This document shows positions 10,659-22,412 of a stretch of DNA of 64,000 bases, one piece after another (positions within the stretch are counted from its first letter, which is position 1; every line of letters begins with the position of its first letter). Source of the stretch: Ceratorhiza oryzae-sativae (taxonomy: Eukaryota; Basidiomycota; Agaricomycetes; Cantharellales; Ceratobasidiaceae). The stretch is taken from NCBI GenBank assembly GCA_030998015.1, contig JARWMV010000235.1:1116001-1180000 (forward strand), in the 5' to 3' direction. The notes beneath the pieces are model-generated. The model saw only the letters and a program-made list of their open reading frames with translations, was not told the DNA's origin and ran no database searches. The position numbers were made by a program, and so were the translations under genes.

Positions 10659-13487
10659 ATGTCCTTATCCGCTGCTCAGATTGGAAAGCACCCGGTTGAG
10701 TTGTCTAAATTGATTGAAACTTGGTTAAAGAACAATCCGGACAATCTGCCCGCAGACTTGGTTGAACCTTCTTTGACCGCTGAACGGGACGACGCACCAA
10801 AGCAGGTTGTGACTGTCGCACTTCGGACACGGCCCTTCCTCGAGAACGAGATCACCGAAGATAAAAAGCCATTGACTGGTGTACATGCGAGGGGCACAAA
10901 GATGATCGTGCATGTTCCTGTCTCGAAGGTTAGTTACATCTTATCCATTTGAGGGGAAGGGGAATTAATACTGGATCATAGTGGTCTGGACCTACCATTC
11001 AGCACAAGCCATTCGAAGGAGATTTTTCGTTTGGACCCGAGAGCACTAGTGAACATGTGTATCACTCGTTAGTCGTAAAACCGGGAGTGAGCCACTCGAC
11101 TTGTAACTTGAACGCAGCCATTCTGATTCGTATTTTTAGCTACTGAACACAGTTTTGGGGGGCGGTGTAGGATGTATTCTTGCGTAAGTTGTACGGTTTA
11201 TTGAACGAAGTGTCATGATTAATGCGAAACATGATAGATATGGGCAAGTGAGTATTAGAGCTTATGATTTATAGCATTTAGCTCAGTTTTATTTTTCGAT
11301 TCCTGTAGACTGGGTCTGGAAAAGTAGGTCATATTCTGCTTTGTCGAGGAAACATATGAGCTGAGCAATCTACGGTAGACATACACCATTTCCTCGCTTG
11401 AAGAAATTATTTCTCGAGACCTCTTCCCTGCTGCAAAGACTTACGCAGAGACCCATTTCCCTAACAGCTCAAAGCCGGCAGAAGAGGTGTACTCATTCGG
11501 TTTGAGTTTGTACGAGTTGCTTGGGAACAAGGCCTCAGATCTATTGGATCGCGACGCAGATGGGAATGGTGCGGATGTAGACATCGCTGAGGATAAGGTA
11601 TGTTCGGGTTCTTGCACATTTCTAACCCTCATCTTAACGTTACTGTATAGTTTGGGGAGATTCGTGTGTCTGCCAAGGTTATCCCTGTTTCGGATTCGAA
11701 ATATTTGGCTAGTATGATCACGAAGGCCGCCGGGCATCGTCGGACATCTGCCACCATGAAAAATGAAACTTCATCTCGCTCGTAGGCGTTTTAGCTACTC
11801 GTGCACGAATGACGCTTATGGTGGTATTGGTGGCTGTCTAGGCATTGCGTTCTCACTATAACTGTTGCCAACAATCTTGTTCCGTCTTCTGAACCTGGCC
11901 GGCTTGTTCTTGTTGATCTGGCTGGTTCGGAGCGCGCAGCGGATCGGTCAGCACATACGAAGGATCGTATGGACGAAGTAAGCTCCGATTTTACTAAAAG
12001 CACGTCCGTATATATCAACTGAGCCCACCTCCAGTCTCGATTGATCAACACATCGCTCATGGCACTCAAAGACTGTGTTCGCGGACGTGCACTGGTTGAA
12101 GCCGAGCGATTCAAGAAAGGAGAGGGCAAGACTGGGTTCCAGCATATACCCTACCGGTGAGTAAGAGAAAGGTAGACTTGGGGAGCTCAATAACGAAATA
12201 TGTATACAGTAGCTCAAAGCTCACACTTGCGCTCAAAGTACCGCTCTTCCTAAGCTTGCTCTCAAATTTTTTCTCAGTATTTTCTTGTCTCTGCTTAGCC
12301 CGTATTTGACGTAGAGGCCACACGAAACTGCAAGACGGTTATTATTGCTCACGTATCTCCTCATCTGGCTGACGCATCACATTCAAATGTGAGCCCTCGC
12401 AACTATGGGTGCTCGGGATATGCTTACGGGAATTCCAGAACACTCTTACGTATGTCTCCCCTTTCCGGGTCGCCATCATCTCCCAATCCAACGGTGCGAT
12501 TCCTTCTCCATCCACCTGGAGCAACGACGATTTCCGTGCTTGGGTTGCCAAAACATCTAAGATGATTGACCCGGTCAAATTTGCGCCATTCGAATCTGGC
12601 AAACAAATGTGTGAGCTAGACGAGGCGGTTTTCATACGTAGATGCATCGAGTCACAGAAAGAGGGGCTAGTTGGCACAAATAAAGCTCTGACTGAGAAGG
12701 GAGCCAAAGCGTTCTATGATAAACTCTGGGGACTTATATGTGAGTTTTATAGTCAGAAAGAAGAGTTAACACCTGAGACATGAATCAGTTGCGGCGAAGC
12801 AAAGCACTCGACCAGAGATCAAGCTGAGTTACAACCCTCCGTCGGTATGGTCAAATTTCCAAGTGCGAGAATTTGTGGAGAAGGAGCTTCCCACAATTGA
12901 TTTGGACAAGTTTTGTCCATGTGTGGGTGATCATCCGGCCCGAGGCCGCGACTATGTTTGGGATATGGGTTAGCCTCGTTGGGACTGAGCAAGTAGCACG
13001 AAGCTCACGCACTATCATAGGAGAAGCACAGTTTATCATACTCGCCCAATCTTCGGCCAATGAGGGCGAGACAGTGTCGGTTGAGGATGCTAAAGGACTT
13101 CATAAGAAGATGTGGAAGCTAGAGAGTGAGTACGTTTGATATGTACCTATTGGAGCTCTTGACATTATGCATGTTCCAGATGATACTTGGAACGCCGAGC
13201 GCAAGACACTACTGACCCAGCGTCAGGATCAAAATGCTGGAACAGGGATGGACGATACGCTTGAGTTCTTAGACGCTCGACCTGACGATCCTTCCATCTA
13301 TGGCAAAGGCCCAGTCGCAACATTATCCTTAAGTTATATGGACAACAGTCCCGAGGGGATAGCGAAGCGCGAAGAGAGCGAGCGACGTTGGGAAGAATCT
13401 CGCGCCGAACGTGAGGCTCAACTACGGCGTGAAAAAGAGATTTTGGAGCAGTGGAAGAGGGAGCAGCAGGCCGATAACAGCAGCTGA
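10659..13487 (+). CDS. Kinesin-13-like motor protein with C-terminal SAM-like segments
   Basis: Microtubule motor of 680 aa from fifteen exons: 10659-10928, 11003-11086, 11140-11183, 11238-11247, 11309-11323, 11379-11597, 11651-11781, 11842-11977, 12035-12156, 12210-12237, 12299-12388, 12439-12739, 12789-12968, 13021-13125 and 13180-13487. Motor signatures are complete: VVTVALRTRPFLENE, P-loop AYGQTGSGKTYTI, switch I NETSSRSH, switch II LVLVDLAGSERA, then HIPYRSSKLTLALK. The P-loop spans a 10-nt and a 15-nt microexon. Two SAM-like segments follow (WSNDDFRAWVAKTS and VWSNFQVREFVEKE), then a charged coiled-coil tail. The motor resembles kinesin-13, a microtubule depolymerase; the subclass is inferred. 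Phase closes perfectly with no frame break. Confidence 0.9.
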
Positions 13488-13750
13488 ATATCTCAGTTGC
13501 TTGTTTACTTCATCTCGCGGCGCCTTTCTCTTTGGAATGTAGGAGAACATATTAATACAAATGATTGAACGACAATTATGGTCACGGGTGAGGTCTAATC
13601 ACAGCCTGTCCAGGTTTTGATCGCGTGTGAACGCTTTAATTCGGCGTATATGCTGTGCATGGGCACGGCATCATGGAACTAACACGATTTTGAGAAGTTG
13701 GCATCAAGCGATGCGAGCTTTCAACCCGATTGGTCCAAAAACACACCTCA

Positions 13751-14293
13751 ATGCCCCTTTATCTATCAATCCTCTCGATAATATCTATTGGTGTAGCCGT
13801 TTCGAGCATTCTTGCCTCTCCCCAACCCATAAACGCTAGCCTATCTCGCCAGCTCTGTGATGGATTAGTGCGGAAATGTTTCAATGAGCTGCCGAAGAAA
13901 AGCGTCCCTGTAAAGAACTACTATGATGGAACGACTTGCAGTGAGTTGGTAGTACCCGAGGGTCTTCGTAGATTAATTTATACCCGCTATATCCACGTGC
14001 TATGACGTGCTCTAGACTGACACACCAACACAAAGCTTTGCGGTAGTGTTTCCACTGGGAGCCCCGACGCAGGTGAGATTTTAACTCCACGACCATTGCG
14101 AATGCGTCGTTTCATCACAGGCTCTTTGGCGATCATGAGATTCTACATGACTGCAAGGGTGGTCAAAAAAGCTGGAATGACACTCGGTGGCTTCAACGAC
14201 GCAGAGCTCAGCAAACGGGTGTCATATATTCCACTCAAACACTACTACAGCATCTTGGACCCGGGAAATGCCCGCATGTGCTTCGCCGCTTGA
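13751..14293 (+). CDS. Small secreted cysteine-containing protein, unknown family
   Basis: Predicted 135 aa from exons 13751-13948, 14036-14072 and 14121-14293, all in phase. The ATG at 13751 opens a hydrophobic signal sequence (MPLYLSILSIISIGVAVSS). The mature part has cysteines in QLCDG, RKCFNE, TTCS, LLCGS and ARMCF. I recognise no domain. The strong GTGAGT donor at 13941 would not keep phase, so a GTAGTA donor at 13949 is used; this junction is the weak point. A small secreted effector-like role is possible but unsupported. Confidence 0.55.
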
Positions 14294-14875
14294 GTCGATT
14301 GAGTCGTGCATTTGTCAGGTTATGAACAACAACAAAAAATCTGGTTTTACCTTCACTGAGCGCCGGTATCCAAAGGTCCGAGCGAGCTGTAATTTAAGTG
14401 ACTCTCAAATTTTCATCAAGGCCGAGCATACTGTGCATACATGGGGCGGGGGTCAACTAAAACAGAATTCCAGCAAGCACTTAGGCTATGATCGAAATTA
14501 TGGCGAGCTAACGACTTCGTTGGGAGACGGAGAGTCCTGAACAGTGAGGGTTCGCTGAGATAGACGTCGTTTTGCGTTTTTTGTGCCAGCGCTCACCCAC
14601 CCCCCGCAATTTAGACCATTCACATCGTGATATTCAATAAATTGAACTTATCCTTGCCTTGGCACGTATACACAGGTAGAATCAAGAGTCTTTTTTGGCC
14701 CGTGTGCCACTTGGTGTGCTTGAATCCCAAGTACCCGACCTGCTTGGATTCGATCATTTCAACTAGAGATCGCAAATTAGCGCTGCTGTCCCTGCCGCTC
14801 CATACGTGGTTTTGTTGACTGATCCATCCTCTGTTCACCCTTCGACGCACCGAAAAGCTCGAAATTCAACTCAGG
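14294..14875. other. Intergenic: upstream of the CHAT gene
   Basis: No supported gene; ORFs here overlap the last exon of the secreted protein out of frame or lack an ATG. It should hold the CHAT gene promoter. Confidence 0.45.
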
Positions 14876-17796
14876 ATGATACCATACGAACCTTCACCCC
14901 CTTCTCCAGAGTTTACTTGTCGTTTAAATGAGCTTCGAAGTCTCATCGCCAGTAGCTTGGATCAACAAGTCCTGCAACAATCTTATACTGAACTGGTTCA
15001 AAAGATGGAGGAGCGATATAGACATCAGAGAGACTCCGACGATTTGATACTGGTTATTGAAATCCTTGGCAATTTCATCGAAAGTGGCTGCTCGAGTAGA
15101 ATTGAATTAGCTGAGCTATGCTATAAACGCAGCGGCTATTTGGCTCAACAATTTTGCTGGTCGGAAACTATGAGCAATTTGGATCAAGTTGTCAATGAGC
15201 GACGAAAATGTGTCGATCTTTCCGAGCCCACAGACGATCTTTACTCTTTCTATCTATCTGAACTCGCGGCTGCCTATCATGACCGTTACGAAAAATTTGC
15301 CGCATTCGATCGAGACCAAACTTCCCAGCTCAACGATCTAAGCGAGGCCCAACGGCTAAGCCGTCGTTCCGTTAGTTTTCTGACGGACAAACAATTACGT
15401 GGTCATAGGTGCCGGGCACAGCTTGCTATCATAACTTTGGCTTGCTTTGATAGGTTTGAAGACCCAGTTGACCTTGATTCAATCAGGCGATTGATAAGCG
15501 AAGACATTGCCCAACCCCTCAAACCTGATAACATGGATTTCGTATTTCACCGATATGCACTTGTTCGCTATTACTTGACAATATACAAACAGGACAGGCT
15601 TGAAACAAACCTGGATTCGGCTATCTTGGTGGCGTCTGGCATCCTAGAAGCCCCGGAGGTACAACCCGACCCACGAAGCATCTGCAGCCTGGCAGAGTGT
15701 TACCTTTTACGGTATTATCACAATGGAGATGGAGAATCATTGCAAACTGCATTGGGGCTATACAAACGGGCACTGGGCACAAACAAACCTGGGTGGCGTG
15801 TTCCCCTTGCTTCTCCGAACGAGCGAGCGCTTTGTCATTCAGGCATTGCTTCAATTTTTACAGAACTATACAAAAGTTCGGCGGCACTCCCTGATCTCGA
15901 AATGACCATTGAGCATAATGAAAGAGCTGTAGAAACTATTGGCTGGTCTCATCCCAACCTTTCCGCCCACCAAGTGAACCTCGCACTGAGTTATCTTGAG
16001 CGGTACAAGCATCTGGGCGACTGGGAAGACTACATCAAAGCAAATAGAGTCATAATATTTTCAGCGCATCTTATAACATCTACACCGTTGAAGCCCGCGA
16101 CAAGTGCTTTACGCGCTGCTCTAGTTGGTATCAAAATGCAGCACGAATACAACGCCGAGGGATCCAACCTCGACTTCTATCGCGTTGCCTTAGAAACCCT
16201 GCCACAGGTTTCATGGCTTGGGAAGGATATTGCTCTAAGACAGCTTTCGCTCACCCACCAAGAGATTGTGACACTTGCTGTAGATGGGGCTGCTTGGGGA
16301 GTCAGGGGAGGTAAGGCAGCCGATGCAGTCGAAATCCTTGAAGAGGGCCGAGCTATTACTTTTCGCCAGCTCCTGGAACTTCGCAGCAATTTTGAAACGC
16401 TGTTGCCTAGCGCACCAGAACTTGCGTCGGAGATGAAGGCTACTGCTATAGCCCTTCAAAATGGCAGCTTTGCTAGATCATCTTCATCAAATTTGGATCC
16501 TGCATCCGCTGCAGAAGCGGCTATCCAGCGACAGCGAGACCTTGCGGATCGCTGGCAGACATTGCTGAAGAAGGCTAGAACCCTACCGGGAATGTCAAAC
16601 TTTCTAAGGGCGAGACCGTTCGAGGAGCTTCGTACCGCCAGTAAGAATGGGCCGGTCGTGATTCTCAACTGTAGCGACATCCGATGTGACGCTATCGTTC
16701 TCTTAACTCCGCTAGATGACTGTCACGTCGTACCCCTCCCCAACTCATCCCGTTCGGACGCTGAGCGAATGTCATTTGAGCTCAAAAAGGCCTTGGTCCA
16801 AGTAGGACGTACAGTCCGCGAGAGCAGGCATTTTACAAAGCGTCCTGTTAATGATCAAGCCAAGTCGGAGGATATCCTCATAAGCGTCTTGGCCAAACTA
16901 TGGAGTACAGTCGTCCAGCCAGTAGTTGAATTCCTGTTGCCGGTGAGCAAGCGTCCAAATGCATCCAGGTTCTCTCCAAAACGTTGACTTTTACTTCTTG
17001 AAATTTCCTAAAAAAGCGTTGTGGAAAATCCCAACGTGTGTGGTGGTGTCCGACAGGGCCTTACACCTCGCTTCCTATTCACGCAGCTGGGGTATATGCG
17101 TCTGGAAGTGGCCCAAACATCGGTCAATTTTTCAAGTCATCGTATATACCCACTTTGGAGACACTCTTGAGGGACGAGGTAGCCATCCATCAGACAAGGC
17201 GGCTAAAGGTCCTTGGTATTGGAATGCCAAATACACCAGGAGAAGTGCCTTTACCAGGTACTCGAGCGGAGCTTGAAAGTGTTCGAACTTCAATTACTCC
17301 TTTGCAAGACTGGCTTCAACTCGTAGATGCCGAAGCAAAAGTAAAGGATATGCTTACGCTGCTGAGTGATACAGACTGGCTTCATCTCGCATGCCATGGT
17401 GTGCAAAACGTTAGCGAGCCGCTGGCTAGCTCTCTGATCTTGCATGACGGAAAGCTTGAACTCCGCCAAATCATGCAAGCTGCAACCAAGCCCGGACTAG
17501 TTTACCTGTCTGCTTGCCAGACAGCTTCCGGCGACCGTAGAATGCAGGATGAAGCCATGCACCTTGCAGGAGGATTCTTATTTGCAGGGTTCCGTGGTGC
17601 TATTGCAACAATGTGGTCGATTGATGACCAAGACGGCCCAACAGTAGCTTCGGCAGTTTACCAGCACCTCACGCGCAATGGAAAGGTGCCTCAAATAAAC
17701 GAAGCCTGTGAAGCGCTTCATGAGGCCGTTGATCAGCTACGTAGGCAGGGCGTCTCCCCTATTCGTTGGGTACCATTTATTCACCTTGGGGTTTGA
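14876..17796 (+). CDS. TPR-like/CHAT-domain protein (caspase-fold protease family)
   Basis: Protein of 948 aa in two exons: 14876-16942 and 17017-17796. The first about 500 residues are helical, with degenerate TPR-like repeats (LYSFYLSELAAAYHDRYE, NERALCHSGIASIFTELYK, LSYLERYKHLGDWEDY). The C-terminal third is a CHAT domain: PVVILNCSDIRCDAIVLL, WWCPTGPYTSLPIHAAG, the catalytic His in WLHLACHG (about residue 815) and Cys in YLSACQT (about 856). Both dyad residues are present, so a caspase-like protease is plausible. CHAT is related to separase and caspases; in bacteria such proteins serve in defence and regulated cell death, while roles in fungi are little known. No frame break in 2.8 kb of coding sequence. 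Confidence 0.93.
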
Positions 17797-18053
17797 TGTT
17801 GGAGAGCTGTATCCAGTTTGTTTAAATCGAAAAGTCTATGCATTTATGTGCACCCAAATGTTGATCATGCGAGTCGTGTGGAAACAAACAACCTAAGCTC
17901 AAAATCACCCGGGTCAACTTTTGACCAGGTGAAGCCACAGAGTAGTATGAACATCTATGAGTCCCAGATGGTTCAAGTATCCTTTCGCTGCAATTCTTAT
18001 CAATTCATGGGGAACGTACAGTTGTTACTCCGAAGCGGAATGATACCATCCTT

Positions 18054-19565
18054 TCATGGGCTGATTACTTTGCCCGACTTGTCCATCCCCCAGCCTAACT
18101 CATCAAAGGTCCAGCCGAATACACCGCCTTCATCCGGAGTTAGTGGGAATACCATACTTCCGTGGACGCCAGGAATCTTGTGGAAGTTGTCGAGTACGCT
18201 CACAACTTTATCCGATAGCTTGACCACCTGCAGAGAACAGTCAGCCAAGAAACATCAGCAAAAAGAGAAAGACCACATACATTAAAGTTATCCCTTAGCC
18301 TCTCTTCTTTCACGCTCTTAGGGATTGGAATAGTCCCACGTTGGACTGCCCAGCTAATCAAAGCCTGGGAGAGCGCAAGGCCTTCCGACTGTAGAAGCGC
18401 TTTGAGCTCTGGGCTCTTTTCAGTAAAGAATGTAGGGTTCCTATACGCATAGAAAATCTAGGGGTGCTGTAGGATACTAACAAGATATCTTACCGTCCAA
18501 GTGGAGAATAGGCAGTGATCAAATGTTCTTGGACTTGCAGTACTCCTGGAGTTCGTTCCAGGGTAGTGCTGGGTGGGCTTCAATCTAATGTAAAATGAGT
18601 CAAACGGTTACGATTATTGTGATGGTGCTCAACTCACTTGATTCGTGACTGGGATAACCTTGGCTTGTGGCAGAAGCACCTCGAGCGTCTTGATAGTAAA
18701 ATTCGAGACGCCTATGCTCTTGACTTTACCTTTAAATACACCCTTGGTTAGGTGAGCAATAGAATTCAGACAATGTACTCACCAGAGGGAAGTAGAGCCT
18801 CCATCGCCTGCCATGTCTCGACATAAGTCGGGTGCTCGCCTGGTAGAAGGTATTTACCGGCTACACATACTCAATACCCGTTTCACTGACGCAAAACACA
18901 ACCTCCGCTTACTCTTTGGGTCAGTGCCTCGAGGCCAATGCATCAAAAATAGATCGACGTAGTCCAACCCCAAATCCTTGAGACTAAGGTGTAGCCCTTC
19001 TTGGACCGCTCCGTGGTGAGTCCATCTAAATGTTTCAAGGTCGTATTAGGTGTGCGATGTTGAGAGTTGTGTCTTCGACCTACGATAGCTTGGTGGTGAC
19101 AAAGATCTCTTGTCGAGGGATGCCCGAATCGCGAACAGCTCTGCCAACCGCCTCTTCGTTACCTGAGGAATATGAGTGATCAGGGTCGAGGAAACCCGCG
19201 AGAAGACTAGCTATCACAGACCATATCCAGCGGCCTAATATCCAGTCATATAAGCCGAGTTAGACATGAAGTAAGTATGATGTAATACTCACGGTATCTA
19301 TGTGCCTGTATCCCATCTGGATTGCGGATGTTTAGTAATATCTTCAGTGGAATAACATAACATAACCGTGCCGCGTTATTTGCTTACCTTGAGGCCCTTA
19401 AGACACATCTGATAGCATTCGTCTGCTGCGCCAGGCTGCCCCATCCAGCATCTGAATAGTTCATCGGTCATTTTGCAAGGAAAACATCAATACTTCAGCG
19501 TACCCGAGACCGATCGATGGAATCTTTATCCCGTTGTTGAACGTAAAACTGGTAGGGAGAGCCAT
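18054..19565 (-). CDS. Aldo/keto reductase
   Basis: NAD(P)H-dependent oxidoreductase of about 300 aa in at least ten exons. The ATG at 19565 gives [21 protein letters not shown]. Catalytic tetrad: Asp in YRHIDTA and Tyr in AAGYGNE, encoded by exons of 24 nt (19316-19293) and 13 nt (19234-19222); Lys in FVTTKLS; His in DLFLMHWP. Later motifs are [21 protein letters not shown] and the cofactor-binding segment [12 protein letters not shown]. Near 18521-18523 one base seems lost in an A run (plus strand), so SKNI and [10 protein letters not shown] are out of frame. The substrate is unknown. It converges with the CHAT gene (gap 257 bases). Confidence 0.9.
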
Positions 19566-20005
19566 TGTGGTGATGGTTGTAGTGGTGACATGTACGAAGG
19601 GGAGGTCGCCTATTTATATGATGAGGCCCGGGCGAGGATGACGCAAACATCTCCGAATCAACGGTTCGGGGTGCGGTGTATCAAGATTAGAACCGAGCCT
19701 CCACATAGATCCATGGCCGAAATGAGTGGGGGCCCACACTTCCTATCGCCGCCCTTACCAAGGCACTACACTTGTTTACCTCTATCTAACCCGATTCTGT
19801 TGGTCCAGGCCATGTGGGATCGTATCACGCGTTATAATGCTCCGCTGTTAAGCCCTAGACCAGGGGCACACGGAGCTCACTTTACGAATCCAGAGCGCGC
19901 GCCAAGTAAACAACCCTCGAAACGCCAAACAAGACAAAGCATGCATTTCTCGTAATTTCAATCCGACGCATATATCCAATCTGTAATCCATGTAATTTAA
20001 CTAAT
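19566..20005. other. Intergenic: aldo/keto reductase promoter and AsnRS 3' flank
   Basis: Besides the TATA-like box no feature is recognised. The plus-strand ORF here overlaps the reductase first exons antisense and has no supporting features. Confidence 0.5.
19612..19619 (-). promoter_or_regulatory. TATA-like box of the aldo/keto reductase
   Basis: Minus-strand ATATAAATA about 47-55 bases upstream of the ATG at 19565. Confidence 0.45.
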
Positions 20006-22160
20006 CTATGGAGTGGCACGACCAGGCCAGCTGCATGATGTCAATAGGTTAGATAAGCCTCTCAAAAGTATGGCAAAATGCATACCGGGGATATAAAGAA
20101 CATTCTCTAACGGTGAAGCGGTTGGTGAGCCAAGCAATAAAACGCTAAAAAAAAAGATGATTAGTGATTACTCCCACGAGGCCGGTATTTATGCCATACC
20201 TCAACACCAAGCCCATATCCGCCGTGCTCACAGGTTCCGTACTTGCGCTGGTCCGTGAACCAGTAGTACGGGGTAGGGTCCATTCCTTCGCGCTTGTACC
20301 CTTCCATGAGCTCTTCCATATCAGCAATACGCATCGATCCGCCTAAATCGCTATTGAATTAGTATGTCCACAATCGTAAACATTAGCCAAACCTACCGAC
20401 GATCTCCCCAACGTTTGGCATCACAGATCACAGCTCTCCGTAAACCCTTCGCGTCCCGGGATGCGCTTCATGTAAAATGACTTTAGCTCTTTCGGGAATC
20501 CGTGCAAGAAAATCGGCACGTTCAACTGATCCGTCATTTGGCGTTCTGCAGCCTCGGCGATGTCGTCCCCTACAACATGGTCGACCATCTCTCCGGTCTC
20601 GTCGTCTTTACGTTTGATACCGTTTTCATTAAGATAACGAATAGCGTCCACGTAATCCATTCTCATAAATGGCCGGGTTGGTTTCTCGAATTTTGGATTG
20701 AGTTGATACACTAGTTCGGACATTTTCGGGTCTTCAAGAAGGGTGTCGATCGTTTCGCAGATCTTGCAAAAGAAGTTAGGAAAAATGAAATGGACAAGGG
20801 ATTGTTTACTTACGACGTTCTCGAGATGAGTCATCAATTCCTCGAATGTGATGAATGCAAGTTCGGCCTCCAATGCGTAAACTCGCTCAAATGTCTGCAA
20901 GTCTGATGAATATATCGGATGGATGAGAAGTAAATTGAAGTCACCTTCGGGTATGGCTGTTTTCCGCACGGAAACTCTCTTGGACGCAAAAGACGTCTCC
21001 TAGACTCGGCAAACAAGTCTCGAGATAGAGCTGCGAGCTCTGAGTCAAGAACGCGGGCTGGCCATAATAGTCAAACTTGAACAACGTTGCTCCGCCCTCG
21101 ACTTGCGTCTGGACCATGCACGGTGGGGTGACTTCGAGCAAAGAGTGTTTCGCGAACGTCTGGCGGAACGCAGAAAGAACGCCGAACGGACGCGGAGGAC
21201 TGCAGCAGCTGTTTCGCCGCGGATGACGAGGTGGCGGTTGTCGTGTAGGACGGTGCCCTCGGTTTCCTCGTTCAGTTTGTTGGAGTACGCTTCTATTCCG
21301 CTTGGGCCGCTCCAAGGAGTTGCCAGTAGTCGGCGGTGAGTTCATGCCCTCCTGGGGCAGTCTTTCCTTCTGGGACTTCTTGGAGCGTACCAACGATGCG
21401 AACGCTCGACTCGGTGACAAGTACCAAAGCTTGGTATGTTTGGGCCTGATAATAGTTTGAGTGGGCAGGCTATAGTAATAAGAGCCGACGTACAAGTTGC
21501 CCGCTGAGGACGCATTGCAAGTAACCAGTGCCGTCACGCAACACAATGAATGTAACACCCTTTTGCTGCCTCAAGCGATGAACCCAACCAGAGACGCTGA
21601 TGCGTTTCGAGCGTAGGTTGACACAGCCCTGAATCTTGGTCTACGTATGGAGATATTATATCGTGAGATGATAGCTAGGGTTCTAATTGGCCGGACTCAC
21701 TCGGGTTGCTGGTGGTAACGACGGGTCTTCCTTAATAATAATCTTCTTGCTCTCCTCAAGTTTCTTCTCCTCGCGCAAGCGGTCCTGTTCTGCTTTGGCA
21801 GCTGCAGCCTCTGCCTTTTTAGCTTTCTCCTTGACCTGTTCCAGGCCCTTCTTTGCACGCTTCAGTGCGGCGCCGCTAATGGGGGCATACTCATCCGCTG
21901 GCGCCTTTCGAATGAAGATAGCGACGTCAGCTCCATGAGGGCCGTCTAGAGCAGCAACAGGGGTAGCATAAGGGGAGATTTCAGTCCCATCCCCCTTGTC
22001 ATCTGAACCTGCGGTTTCGTCGACGTAAACTGCCAACCGAGCCAGGTTAGAGATCGCACCTGCCAGCTGTCGCCTAACAATGCTCACCTTTGGGCTTGTC
22101 GCTGGACGTAATTGCGAGTTTCTCTGCCTGTTCAGCGACTTTATCGACTACGGACGCCAT
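20006..22160 (-). CDS. Cytosolic asparaginyl-tRNA synthetase (class II)
   Basis: Charges tRNA-Asn; orthologous to yeast DED81. The ATG at 22160 gives [20 protein letters not shown] eukaryote-specific N-terminal part follows ([15 protein letters not shown], then a Lys/Ala/Glu-rich helix), the OB-fold anticodon domain ([20 protein letters not shown]) and the class II core: motif 2 ([17 protein letters not shown]), [10 protein letters not shown], and motif 3 ([14 protein letters not shown]), ending YPRWPGRATP. At least four 1-nt frame breaks interrupt it, near 21304-21306, 21174-21176, 20872-20873 and 20424, mostly in short homopolymers. Each is restored by one extra base, so the protein is otherwise complete. 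For an essential gene this suggests sequence error more than decay. Divergent from the FAD oxidoreductase (252 bases). Confidence 0.9.
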
Positions 22161-22412
22161 GAATGGCCAAAAATGTGGTGGGTTGGGGTGAGAGTGCCTG
22201 ACTTGCGGATGTGGTTGACTCGACGAGACTGATTGTGGATGATGGTTCAACGATAAGATTAGATCGATCATCTTTCACCTGACTCGCGCGGAAGTGACGC
22301 CGCAATTCTCATGATACCAGCCAATCATTCATACGCCTCTTCTTCGGCCTAGTATATAACCCGCAATACTTTGGCTCCCAACCCCCATTGGCCTCAGCGT
22401 TCTCTGCTAAAC

